NCBI GenBank assembly: GCA_029244985.1
Contig: JAQWQD010000027.1
Coordinates: 1 to 64,000 of the forward strand
Source of the DNA: Gammaproteobacteria bacterium
GTDB lineage: Bacteria > Pseudomonadota > Gammaproteobacteria > Pseudomonadales > Pseudohongiellaceae
Length of the DNA stretch: 64,000 nucleotides
Direction of reading: 5' to 3'
Within the stretch, counting starts at the first letter, position 1. The number at the start of each line of letters is the position of its first letter. This document shows positions 23,906 to 32,189 of the stretch, piece by piece. Under the pieces are notes generated by a model that saw only the letters and a program-made list of their open reading frames with translations, was not told the origin of the DNA and searched no databases. The translations under genes and the position numbers were made by a program.

Positions 23906-25471
23906 CTATCGCTTAATTTCACCACTCGCCTGAATAAGAAAAGGGCCCGGTGTCGCGTAACTTTGCTCAAGTAATGCACATAACTCTTCAGCGGTTTCTG
24001 CTTTGCCGCCGGGCACTCCGAATCCTTTCGCCAATGCGACCCAATCTACTTCGGGATTTCCGATATCAAAAAGACTGGCGGCAATCGCACCTACATCGGT
24101 GACACCTAATCTTCCGTACTCAACATTTAAAATGTTGTAGGAATTATTGGCGAAGATCACAGTAGTCACATTTTGGCTCTCACGGGCCTGAGTCCACAGA
24201 GCTTGAATAGTATAAGCTGCACCACCGTCGCCCAACATCGCTAGAACCCTTTGGTCAGGACAGGCGAGTGCTGCGCCAACGGAACAGGGAGCGCCCTGGC
24301 CGATGGCGCCGCCGGTTAAGCTGAGCCAACTATTTTGAGTGGTATTCTGGCAAAAGGAATAGGCAGCATTGCCGCCACCGGAATCAGTGCAGACAATGAC
24401 ATCTTCCGGAAGTGTTGATGCGAGTGATTGAATTATAGTACTGGTGTTCAACTCGCCACTGGGTTTGCCAATTTCTTTGCGCTCAAAAGAAATTACTGCT
24501 TCGTCGCTTGCGCCAAGTCTATCTGCTAACCGTTGCAGTGCATCTATTGAATCTTCTTCGACGGTTGAAAGGCGAGTTACCTGGCATCCTTCTGGAATTA
24601 GCTGCCCTGGTTTACCTTTGTAGGCAAAGAAACTGACCGGAATCTCACCGCCAACTAAGATCAGGTTTTTAACCCCGTCTAAAGTGGTCAGGACTTGTTC
24701 GGGAAAGTAAGGCAGGCGACTGACAGCAACTCTACCTGGACCGCCGTCCACACGCGCTGGGAAAGTACCGTTGAATAATTTGCAACCCAACTTGCTGGAA
24801 ATTTTACTAGCAGCAGCCATGGCAGGCTGCTCTGCCCCATGATGCTCGAGCAAAATTACAGTATCACCGCCGGCTTCAATTGCTTTTGCTGACGCTTCAA
24901 TTGCAGACTCTTCAACTTTGGCCCTTTGGGGAATGGCATTTGGCTTAGCTACTCCAGGTGAATCGCCCCAGGCAGCATCTGCTCCCATAATTAGCGTAGC
25001 GATTTGTCCTGTTGAGCCAGAAGATTGCCGCAAGCTGGCGGTGTAAGCGTCGGCGCCATCTTGTGCCAATGACTCCGCAGTGCTCTCTGATTTTATCCAA
25101 CAGGAGAAATTTCTGGCTAAGGTATCAATATTTGAAGTAAGAGGTGCATCATAACCCACATGAAAGTTTGGATGGTTACCAATGATATTTATCATAGGAG
25201 AATTGGCTCGTCTTGCATTGTGTAAATTGGCAATGCCATTCGCCATTCCTGGGCCTAAATGCAACAAAGTCGCTGCAGGTTTACCGGTCATTCTGGCGAC
25301 ACCATCAGCAGCGCCAGTACATACTCCTTCGAATAAAGCCAACACAGATTTAACGCGGGGAACTGCGTCTAAGCCTTGAACTAAATGCATTTCGGAGGTG
25401 CCTGGGTTGGCGATACAAAATTCAACGCCGCAATCAGCCAGAGTGTTAATCAGTGCGGTGGCTCCATTCAT
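23906..25471 (-). CDS. Thiamine-diphosphate enzyme, acetolactate-synthase-like
   Basis: A 521-residue ThDP-dependent enzyme with all three domains. The N-terminal Pyr domain has the cofactor-activating Glu in LALFEGVCTGAADGVARM (about residue 48) and IANPGTSEMH. The C-terminal PP domain has the Mg/ThDP motif MLGDGGAAYTIQALWTQ followed by NNSYNIL. This branch is usually labelled 'acetolactate synthase large subunit', but it resembles benzoylformate decarboxylase and other 2-oxoacid decarboxylases, so synthase activity is unproven. No small regulatory subunit gene is adjacent. It may act on a 2-oxoacid that the neighbouring SSF carrier imports, though the genes are convergent. Confidence 0.84.
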   Translation of the reverse strand: MNGATALINTLADCGVEFCIANPGTSEMHLVQGLDAVPRVKSVLALFEGVCTGAADGVARMTGKPAATLLHLGPGMANGIANLHNARRANSPMINIIGNHPNFHVGYDAPLTSNIDTLARNFSCWIKSESTAESLAQDGADAYTASLRQSSGSTGQIATLIMGADAAWGDSPGVAKPNAIPQRAKVEESAIEASAKAIEAGGDTVILLEHHGAEQPAMAAASKISSKLGCKLFNGTFPARVDGGPGRVAVSRLPYFPEQVLTTLDGVKNLILVGGEIPVSFFAYKGKPGQLIPEGCQVTRLSTVEEDSIDALQRLADRLGASDEAVISFERKEIGKPSGELNTSTIIQSLASTLPEDVIVCTDSGGGNAAYSFCQNTTQNSWLSLTGGAIGQGAPCSVGAALACPDQRVLAMLGDGGAAYTIQALWTQARESQNVTTVIFANNSYNILNVEYGRLGVTDVGAIAASLFDIGNPEVDWVALAKGFGVPGGKAETAEELCALLEQSYATPGPFLIQASGEIKR

Positions 25472-25546
25472 GCTATTGTTTCCCTGTGTTGTACTAATTG
25501 AAAAATAATTTACTGAGTTTCGAGCTGGATATCATAGCATCCAACT

Positions 25547-25912
25547 ATGGCTATTTCCCAAGAAGAAAGAGAATTTACAGAGTATGTCGTGGACCTTAGT
25601 CAATTGGTAGGCCCGGTCTACTCTAAACGTATGTTTGGCGGGTTTGGAATTTTCCTCGATGGTTTGATGTTCGGTCTTATCGCAAAAAATGTTTATTACC
25701 TGAAAGTAGATGAAGAATCTCGTGAGGATTTTGAAGTGCTGGGTTTGTTACCATTTACCTATGAGAAACAGGGCAAGAAAACGAACCTGGGATATTTGCA
25801 AGCTCCTGAAGATGCGATGGAAGATAGCGAAATTATGGGTGAGTGGGCTAACAAAGCATTCGGTGCTGCAATTCGAGCGGCCGCTAAGAAAAAATCAAAG
25901 AACAAAACCTAA
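25547..25912 (+). CDS. TfoX/Sxy N-terminal domain protein
   Basis: A 121-residue protein matching the TfoX N-terminal domain: VYSKRMFGGFGIFLDGLMFGLIAKNVYYLKVD and FTYEKQGKKTNLGYLQAPEDAMED. Full Sxy/TfoX proteins that co-activate competence genes also have a C-terminal domain; this one has only the N-terminal domain plus a basic tail (AAKKKSKNKT), as in many stand-alone members of unknown function. It diverges from the ThDP enzyme gene with a 75-base gap and is monocistronic. Confidence 0.86.
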   Translation: MAISQEEREFTEYVVDLSQLVGPVYSKRMFGGFGIFLDGLMFGLIAKNVYYLKVDEESREDFEVLGLLPFTYEKQGKKTNLGYLQAPEDAMEDSEIMGEWANKAFGAAIRAAAKKKSKNKT

Positions 25913-26071
25913 ATACGCCAATTAATGGAAATAGTAACTTAAAGGTTAATCTTTTTATCCTTAAAGGCAGCAATTCATCGATTCTTTCTCAACTTAGTCA
26001 GGCGATCCCTTTGCAGATGCGCTAAACTTGAAAAGTGCTTTACCTCGTTTATTTAGATTTTAGGGGATATG

Positions 26072-27049
26072 ATGAAAACACGAATCGTAGCTTTCGTAAC
26101 TGTGGGACTTTTAATTGCAGAATTCGCGCTAGCTCAAGACGACTATACGGCACCATCCACAGAATGGGGCAAGCCTGACCTACAAGGGGTCTGGAATTTC
26201 AGTTCTGTAATTCCTCTTCAGCGTCCAGCATTTTTTGGTGATAAGCAATTTTTGACCGAAGAAGAGGTCGCTGCACTTGCCAATCAAGCTGAAGCTGGTT
26301 TAGAAGCAATAAATAATATCGGAGTTGGAGGTTACAACACTTTTTGGACTGAAATGGGTGGTACTGGTGATAATAGGACTTCCCTGATTACCTATCCAGA
26401 GAACGGTAGGCTTCCTGAAACACAGGAAGGCGTGTCAGTTCAGGTTGGTGGCCTCGGTCCAGATGAGCCCGGAATGAGACCGGTCCGCATGGTTGTTGGT
26501 GGTATTGCCAAAGATGGACCTGAAGACCGTGGTTTATCTGAGCGCTGCATTGTTGGATTTAATTCCGGCCCCCCGTTTACTCCTAATCTATATAACAATA
26601 ATGTGCAGATTTTTCAGAATAAGAATACTGTGGTAATCATGACTGAAATGATTCATGACGCGCGTATTGTTCCAATCGCTGGCAGTGAACCTTTAACCGA
26701 GGATATTCGTCTTTGGACTGGTGACTCACGAGGGTATTGGGATGGCAATACTTTGGTGGTTGAGACTCGTAACTTTAATGATTTTACTCAGAGCTTCGGT
26801 GTGTACGGTACTGCTGAAGAAAAATTATTAACTGAATTCTTTACGCGTACTGGGCCTTACACAGTTGAGTATGAATTTACAGTTGATGATCCTGCTACTT
26901 TCAAGGACAAAATTACTGTGATGGTTCCTATGTCGAAAGTTGATGGTCAACTTTATGAGTACGCCTGCCATGAAGGCAACTATGGAATGATAAACATTCT
27001 TCGAGGTGAAAGAATGACCGAGCAACGTGAAGCAGAGTCTGCCCAGTAA
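26072..27049 (+). CDS. Secreted protein with PDLQGVW motif, function unknown
   Basis: A 325-residue protein with signal peptide (VTVGLLIAEFALA|QD). The mature N-terminus has EWGKPDLQGVWNFSSVIPLQRP, diagnostic of a large family of secreted proteins abundant in marine gammaproteobacteria and Acidobacteria; the protein at 1499 shares the shorter PDLxGxW core. Later blocks are RCIVGFNSGPPF, NNNVQIFQNKNTVVIMTEMIHDARIVP and WDGNTLVVETRNF, also typical. There is no known function; beta-rich and periplasmic is the best guess. ATG 26072 follows AGGGG by five bases; ATG 26069 is possible. A terminator follows the stop. Confidence 0.75.
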   Translation: MKTRIVAFVTVGLLIAEFALAQDDYTAPSTEWGKPDLQGVWNFSSVIPLQRPAFFGDKQFLTEEEVAALANQAEAGLEAINNIGVGGYNTFWTEMGGTGDNRTSLITYPENGRLPETQEGVSVQVGGLGPDEPGMRPVRMVVGGIAKDGPEDRGLSERCIVGFNSGPPFTPNLYNNNVQIFQNKNTVVIMTEMIHDARIVPIAGSEPLTEDIRLWTGDSRGYWDGNTLVVETRNFNDFTQSFGVYGTAEEKLLTEFFTRTGPYTVEYEFTVDDPATFKDKITVMVPMSKVDGQLYEYACHEGNYGMINILRGERMTEQREAESAQ

Positions 27050-27061
27050 GTTTGAATTTCT

Positions 27062-27094
27062 AAAAAAAGGGTCAGCATTGCTGGCCTTTTTTTT
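27062..27094 (+). terminator. Rho-independent terminator
   Basis: An A-run and GGGTCAGC arm pairs across a short loop with GCTGGCC and eight T's. The stem is about 13 bp with G-T wobble. It lies 12 bases after the preceding stop codon. Confidence 0.88.
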
Positions 27095-27409
27095 GTCTCG
27101 GATTTCTTGCCGAAAAAGTTATTTTGCATTGGTAGTTCTTATTGATATTTGGTGAGATACTCCATTGAGCTACTAAAAATATCTTCTAGCAAACTGATAT
27201 TTACCTAAAGGTTTTACCTGCTTGCAACGGGTGGAATTGGTCAGTTCAAATCAGATAGAGGAAATTGAAAAATAATCACCAAGTAAGGTGTGGTAATAAA
27301 CTGGAATAACGAGGGTAAATTTAATCGAATCTGAAGGACTTATGTTGGTCATCTTGCTTTCAATTGTAACTACACTGGTTTAGATGGCGGTATAAAAAGG
27401 TGATATATA
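27095..27409. other. Intergenic region, 315 bp
   Basis: No gene, tRNA or clear dyad seen on either strand. It presumably contains the promoter of the Tat-exported epimerase gene. Confidence 0.5.
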
Positions 27410-28513
27410 ATGAGCAGAACTAGAAGGGAATTTATAAGGTTTAGTGCCTTGTTGGCTGCGGGTATGTCACTCCCGGCAAAGGCGCAATCACCGTTGAAAC
27501 TTTTGATTCTTGGGGGAACCGGTTTTGTTGGGCCACACATGGTTCGATATGCAGTTTCTCGCGGGCATAAAGTATCAATATTTACACGGGGCAATAAGCA
27601 GCTTGATGTCCCAGGTGTCGAATACCTGGTAGGGGATCGCAAAAATGAGCTCTCTGCATTGGCTGGCAGAACCTGGGATGTGGTGCTCGATAACAATTCC
27701 AGGGACTATCGATGGGTTCAAGCCAGTACAGAGCTACTTAGAGGTGCAGCCGAGCACTATATTCTAATTTCATCGATTTCTGCCTATGCCATCGAAGGTT
27801 TCGGCTATGAAAACTGGCAGCGCATTCTATGGGAACCAATGGTTAATGAGTCGACTATGAGAGTCAGTCCTCCGGAAGATTGGTCGATGGGAGATGAGGC
27901 AACCTATGGTTTAACGAAAGCATTATCGGAAGATATTGTACGCGCGGCTTTCCCAAGTCGTTGTACGATCGTTAGACCCGGTTTAATTGTTGGTCCGGGC
28001 GACCCAACAGATCGTTTTACGTATTGGCCTGTACGCCTTAATGAAGGCGGAGAGATATTAGCGCCAGGTAACCCTAATCATGCTAATCAGATTATTGATC
28101 AAAGGGATCTAACAGAATGGATGATTCGACTTGCCGAGGGGCGAGTTGCAGGAGACTTCAATGCGACAGGACCCAACTATCGTATGACCATGAGCACTAT
28201 GCTTGGCGCAATTGGTTCGGCAGTTGATAGTGATTATTCTCTAGCATGGATTCCGGAGCAATTTCTACAACAGCAAAATATTTCACCTTGGAGTGATATG
28301 CCCACATGGATTCCAGGGGACTCACTTTCATTTGTAAGTGTTGAGCGGGCAATTGAAGCAGGCCTAACCTTCCGAACTGTGGAAAAAACTGCCCGGGACA
28401 CTCTAATGTGGGACAGAACTCGACCCCAAATAGAGCGGCAAAATCGGCAAGCTGGGATAACTCGCGAGCGCGAACGAGAAATTATTGAAGCGTGGAAAAA
28501 TCGACCCCGCTAA
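27410..28513 (+). CDS. Tat-exported NAD-dependent epimerase/dehydratase family protein
   Basis: A 367-residue protein. The N-terminus has a twin-arginine signal: TRREFIRFSALLAAGMSLPAKA, with RR-x-F-I matching the Tat consensus (SRRxFLK), followed by a cleavage-like AKA|Q. The mature enzyme is an extended SDR with the NAD(P) motif LGGTGFVGPHM (GxxGxxG), VGDR, SSISAYA and the YxxxK pair in TYGLTKALSED. Folded, cofactor-loaded export is the usual reason for Tat use. Related proteins are annotated only as epimerases; a role in periplasmic sugar or lignin-like substrate chemistry is conceivable. A terminator follows immediately. Confidence 0.83.
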   Translation: MSRTRREFIRFSALLAAGMSLPAKAQSPLKLLILGGTGFVGPHMVRYAVSRGHKVSIFTRGNKQLDVPGVEYLVGDRKNELSALAGRTWDVVLDNNSRDYRWVQASTELLRGAAEHYILISSISAYAIEGFGYENWQRILWEPMVNESTMRVSPPEDWSMGDEATYGLTKALSEDIVRAAFPSRCTIVRPGLIVGPGDPTDRFTYWPVRLNEGGEILAPGNPNHANQIIDQRDLTEWMIRLAEGRVAGDFNATGPNYRMTMSTMLGAIGSAVDSDYSLAWIPEQFLQQQNISPWSDMPTWIPGDSLSFVSVERAIEAGLTFRTVEKTARDTLMWDRTRPQIERQNRQAGITREREREIIEAWKNRPR

Positions 28514-28516
28514 ATT

Positions 28517-28547
28517 AAGTGAATTCGAGATAAGAATTTACTTTTTT
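28517..28547 (+). terminator. Rho-independent terminator
   Basis: A 10-bp stem (28517-28526 with 28534-28543, one G-T pair) with a 7-base loop runs into six T's at 28542-28547. It lies just after the epimerase stop. Confidence 0.8.
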
Positions 28548-28860
28548 ATATTCTGTTCAAACTTAATTTATCGGGCCTCTTTAACTTGCACAGGCATTAG
28601 GTGAATGTGCACTCATAACAAAACTCGTTTCTAGTAGTTCTGTTTATATTTGATGTTATTTCCAGAAATCCTTTCTCGTCTGCGTGGGAGATAGAGAATG
28701 GGGGTATTGTATTCTTGCTGTAAATTCAGGCATCTGTTGCTTTTTTCTATATTTCGCAAACCCGGGTAGAAACTTGCTTTCTTGATCTGAAATAAATCTT
28801 TGATATGATTAATTTTTGTCGCTCGCATAGGCATTTCTGTGCGATGTACCGTAGGATCTG
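28548..28860. other. Intergenic region, 313 bp
   Basis: Nothing with coding character was accepted here. A minus-strand open frame lies across it but has no recognisable similarity, and no ribosome site or signal. The promoter of the DUF4105 gene is presumably within it. Confidence 0.45.
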
Positions 28861-30267
28861 ATGACAACATGCAGTAGCAAGTTAATTCGAGCAAAAGCTC
28901 AAAGCTTTCCTATATTTCAGGCCATATACCTTGTTGTTCGGCTTAGTGTCTTCTTAGTAGTTGGGTTTCTAACCCTGCCTATATCCCTGGTAGCGCAAGA
29001 AAGAATTAATAACCCTGAAATTTATTCTATTCCTGCAGACATGAGTGGTGTTCATTTTTATTTAATTACGGTGGACGTGGGTGACACTGTCTGGGATAAC
29101 TTTGGTCACACTGCCTTGCGGGTGTTTGATGAAAACTCGAATACTGACGTGGTATTTAATTGGGGTAATTTTGATATTGGTGGCGGTGCAGTAGAGTTTT
29201 CCTGGGATTTCTTTAAAGGAATTATGAATTATCAGCTGGCCACTAGCTCCCCTAGCCAGGAATTTTCGATGTATCGGTTCCAGGAGCGCACAGTTTGGCA
29301 AGACCGTATAAATCTAACCAATCCGCAAAAGGTGCGCTTGTACCGTCGCCTGATGTGGAATCTCGAACCAGAAAATATTGTTTATCCTTACCAGTATTTT
29401 TATGATAACTGCACAACTAAGGTGCGAGATTATCTCGATGAGGCCTTGTTAGGGCGAATTAGTCAGCAGTTCACAGGAATGACAGAGATAAGTTTTCGTC
29501 ACCAGGTTCAGGCGCATTATCAATCCGTTTCATTAATTGCGCTTTCTCTTGATGTGTTAATGAATAGCAACATCGATAGAGCTATGTCTGAATGGGAGGA
29601 AATGTTTCTACCTTTGCGTTTGAGAGATCGCTTACAATACGTGCGATCCGATGTGGCGGAGAATGCTGAACAGTTAATGTTATTATCAGATCCGCAGGTA
29701 ATAATTGAATTCGCTCCACCTACTATGGAAACAGATCCTTATCGGATAGCGTCCATAGTATTAATTCTACCTGTGCTGTTGCTGATGTTAATGCTAAAGC
29801 GCGTACGAAAATCTTTTTATGCGACTCATTCCCAGATTGGTTTTAAAGCAGCAGGAATAAATTTTCGTATTCTTGGTTTGCTTGGCTTGTTGACAGCATT
29901 TTTTAGCGGCATTTACGGCATCTTAATGTTAGGCAGTTGGTTTTTTTCTGATCACGCTGACACGCATCACAACATTAATTTATTGCTATTTTGGCCAACA
30001 GACATATTGGGTGTGCTTGTAGGTTTACGTTGGCTCTTCCTCAGTAAACCTTGGCCTATGACAAACAATAGTGGTCCCTTTATTAATTACTATTTGTTAG
30101 CTCATGTGATAGCCATGATTGTCTATGCGGCCATCGCATTTCTCGAATTAGTGACCCAATCCATCGGAAATATTGCGCTATATGTGCTTCCAGGCTTTCT
30201 ACTGTTCACATTACTAATCTGGATTGTTGGTTTCGAGCCAGCAAAATTAAGAGATAATTTTTCCTAA
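28861..30267 (+). CDS. DUF4105 / Lnb-like N-terminal domain membrane protein
   Basis: A 468-residue protein. After an N-terminal hydrophobic segment (about 22-44) comes a periplasmic domain of the Lnb/DUF4105 type, with candidate catalytic residues His83 in DNFGHTALRVF and Cys184 in FYDNCTTKVRDYLD, the NlpC/P60-like pair. From about residue 285 there are five transmembrane helices. Some Lnb proteins in other bacteria transfer acyl groups onto lipoprotein N-termini, but many DUF4105 members are unassigned. The alpha/beta hydrolase gene starts 11 bases after the stop, suggesting co-transcription. Function therefore remains a family-level inference. Confidence 0.82.
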   Translation: MTTCSSKLIRAKAQSFPIFQAIYLVVRLSVFLVVGFLTLPISLVAQERINNPEIYSIPADMSGVHFYLITVDVGDTVWDNFGHTALRVFDENSNTDVVFNWGNFDIGGGAVEFSWDFFKGIMNYQLATSSPSQEFSMYRFQERTVWQDRINLTNPQKVRLYRRLMWNLEPENIVYPYQYFYDNCTTKVRDYLDEALLGRISQQFTGMTEISFRHQVQAHYQSVSLIALSLDVLMNSNIDRAMSEWEEMFLPLRLRDRLQYVRSDVAENAEQLMLLSDPQVIIEFAPPTMETDPYRIASIVLILPVLLLMLMLKRVRKSFYATHSQIGFKAAGINFRILGLLGLLTAFFSGIYGILMLGSWFFSDHADTHHNINLLLFWPTDILGVLVGLRWLFLSKPWPMTNNSGPFINYYLLAHVIAMIVYAAIAFLELVTQSIGNIALYVLPGFLLFTLLIWIVGFEPAKLRDNFS

Positions 30268-30278
30268 GAGATGCATCA

Positions 30279-31241
30279 ATGATAGAGCTAAGAAGTAAAG
30301 AGGCGAAAAGAGCGGACGTACTTGATTCGATTGCGCAGAAAGTTGCCGATGCGTCGGCGCGTTTACCCCAAATTGAGAATGGATCACCTGAGACTGCCCG
30401 CGCTTTTAGGGCCGAACGAGGTAATCCGTTCGCTCCAGAACCCTGTGAACTTGATATTATCGAAGATTTAGAGATTCCTATTAGCTCGGGTGCATTGGTC
30501 ATTCGAGTCTATAAACCTTTTGGTTGGAGAGAAGCTTTGCAGCCCGGGTTTGTTTTTTACCACGGAGGCGGTTTTGTTTTAGGGGACGTACGACAATACG
30601 ACACCGTTGCTCAGCACTTTGCAGCAAAAAGTGGCTGCATAGTGGTTTCGGTTGAGTATTTGCTAGCGCCAGATAATAAGATTAAAGGTATTCATCGTGA
30701 TGGGTTTGATGCTTATGCGTGGGTTCACGAAAATTCAGAGATATTAGGAATCAACAATAAACGTATTGCCGTCGGCGGTGATAGTGCGGGAGGAAATTTA
30801 ACAATAGGAGTAGAGCTAACTTGTAAAAAAGAAAGTTATCCGTTGCCAGCTTTTCAAGTGTTAATTTATCCTTCTGTCGACCTGCCGATGAATTTTCCTT
30901 CTGTAGAAGAATTTGCCAGCGGTTATTTTTTAACTAAAGGAGGAATGTCCTGGTTTCGTAGTCATTATTTGGAAACCCCAGAACAAGCCTTTGATCCTGA
31001 GCTTTCATTTTTGGAGCGTGATTTACACGGTTTATCTCCGGCGTTATTAATTACTGCTGGTTTTGATCCTTTGCGTGATGAGGGTAAGGCTTTTGCGGAT
31101 CGCTTAAGTGAGCAGGGAGTGCCGGTAAACCATGTTTGCTATACTGATATGATCCACGGCTTTATTTCATTTGCAGGAGGTATTCCAGCAGGAATGGAAC
31201 TAATTGAACAAATTGCAGAAGAATTAAAGCGAGTTCTTTAG
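30279..31241 (+). CDS. Alpha/beta hydrolase of the HSL / acetyl-esterase group
   Basis: A 320-residue cytoplasmic esterase. Hormone-sensitive-lipase type IV signatures are complete: oxyanion motif YHGGGFVLGD, nucleophile elbow GDSAGGN, acid in TAGFDPLRDEG, and His in DMIHGFISFAGG. Length is typical. It would cleave short-chain acyl esters. It sits directly after the DUF4105 membrane protein in the same direction and converges on pal; no terminator separates it from pal. Nothing indicates its substrate. Confidence 0.87.
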   Translation: MIELRSKEAKRADVLDSIAQKVADASARLPQIENGSPETARAFRAERGNPFAPEPCELDIIEDLEIPISSGALVIRVYKPFGWREALQPGFVFYHGGGFVLGDVRQYDTVAQHFAAKSGCIVVSVEYLLAPDNKIKGIHRDGFDAYAWVHENSEILGINNKRIAVGGDSAGGNLTIGVELTCKKESYPLPAFQVLIYPSVDLPMNFPSVEEFASGYFLTKGGMSWFRSHYLETPEQAFDPELSFLERDLHGLSPALLITAGFDPLRDEGKAFADRLSEQGVPVNHVCYTDMIHGFISFAGGIPAGMELIEQIAEELKRVL

Positions 31242-31299
31242 TTCGATCGGCATATAGAGTCGAGCCGCATCTTGGATTTTTCCTTTAACTAACAAATAG

Positions 31300-31842
31300 T
31301 TACTGAATTACAATTTCGACTCTGCGATTACGCTGATAGGCAGTTTCAGAAGTGGCTCGATCGGCAGGACGCTCCTCTCCGTAACTGACAGTTTCGATTT
31401 GGTTACGGCGTGCTCCGTTTACGACGAAATAGTTAAGAATGTTGTTCGATCTTCGCTCTCCAAGGGCTAGGTTATATTCACGAGTACCTCGCTCATCAGC
31501 ATGCCCTTCAAGACGAACACGCTTGCTTGGGTTTGCCGCCAAATCTTGTGCGTGAAAATTTAATATGTCGCGATCTGCTTGCCTAAAATCAGAAACATCA
31601 AAGTCAAAATAGAAGACTCTGTTTGCCAATGCTGAACGGCGCATGCGTTCTTCTGCTGCAGCGGCGCGAGCCCGCGCTTCTTCCTCCAATTCCTGTGCGC
31701 GACGTGTGGTGGCGTCAATACCGGATTCACTAGTTTCAGTGACTTCGCTTGCTGGCTCCTCTTCACTCGTTGAACTGCAAGCTGCTGCAGTGCTAAAGAT
31801 GAGTAAGAACATAATCATTTTAAATAGTCGGTTTATTTTCAT
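31300..31842 (-). CDS. pal: Peptidoglycan-associated lipoprotein Pal (OmpA-C family)
   Basis: A 180-residue protein. Lipobox STAAACSS puts the lipidated Cys at 22; an acidic, alanine- and arginine-rich linker (TRRAQELEEEARARAAAAEE) of helical character follows. The C-terminal OmpA/Pal domain binds peptidoglycan: VFYFDFDVSDF, RVRLEGHADERGTREYNLALGERR and VSYGEERP...YQRNRRVEI are classic. It anchors the outer membrane to the wall. No tolQRAB genes are beside it, so it may be a second Pal-like copy or Pal separated from the tol operon. Confidence 0.9.
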   Translation of the reverse strand: MKINRLFKMIMFLLIFSTAAACSSTSEEEPASEVTETSESGIDATTRRAQELEEEARARAAAAEERMRRSALANRVFYFDFDVSDFRQADRDILNFHAQDLAANPSKRVRLEGHADERGTREYNLALGERRSNNILNYFVVNGARRNQIETVSYGEERPADRATSETAYQRNRRVEIVIQ

Positions 31843-32189
31843 GTGAGAATCTACCTAAAAAGACGAAGGAAAACTTAGAAAGACAGTACGCTAAATTCAA
31901 CTAAAAGCATAACCTATTTGGAAGGCCAAATCCATCGAGCTTATGCGATTGCTGAAATCAATAAACGGTGGCTTGCTTACTGAAATCATTGAAGATTCTT
32001 TATCTTAATTTTCTCTATAATTTGCCGAGCATACGTTCGATTTTTGTTTATTTCTTCACTAATTAAATGATAGGATTTCGCCTCGTTTAAACTCACGCCT
32101 AGATTGAAAATTTAGGCGAGTTCCAGAATTTTTGTTACTCGCGAAAGCCCTTGTTGTTGTGGGGAATCACCTTGAATCGGAGAAATACA
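31843..32189. other. Intergenic region with upstream dyad of the acyl-CoA dehydrogenase operon
   Basis: A 347-bp gap between divergent pal and the first acyl-CoA dehydrogenase. Bases 32090-32101 and 32113-32122 form an imperfect inverted repeat (AACT, two-base bulge, CGCCTA) with an 11-base spacer, about 70 bases upstream of the operon start. This would suit an operator for a local regulator, but no regulator gene is adjacent. The rest is AT-rich with no other recognisable element. Confidence 0.45.

Noticed and set aside
28631-28894. 87-codon minus-strand frame in the gap before the DUF4105 gene
   Set aside because: It overlaps the DUF4105 start region, has no similarity I recognise and no clear start signal.
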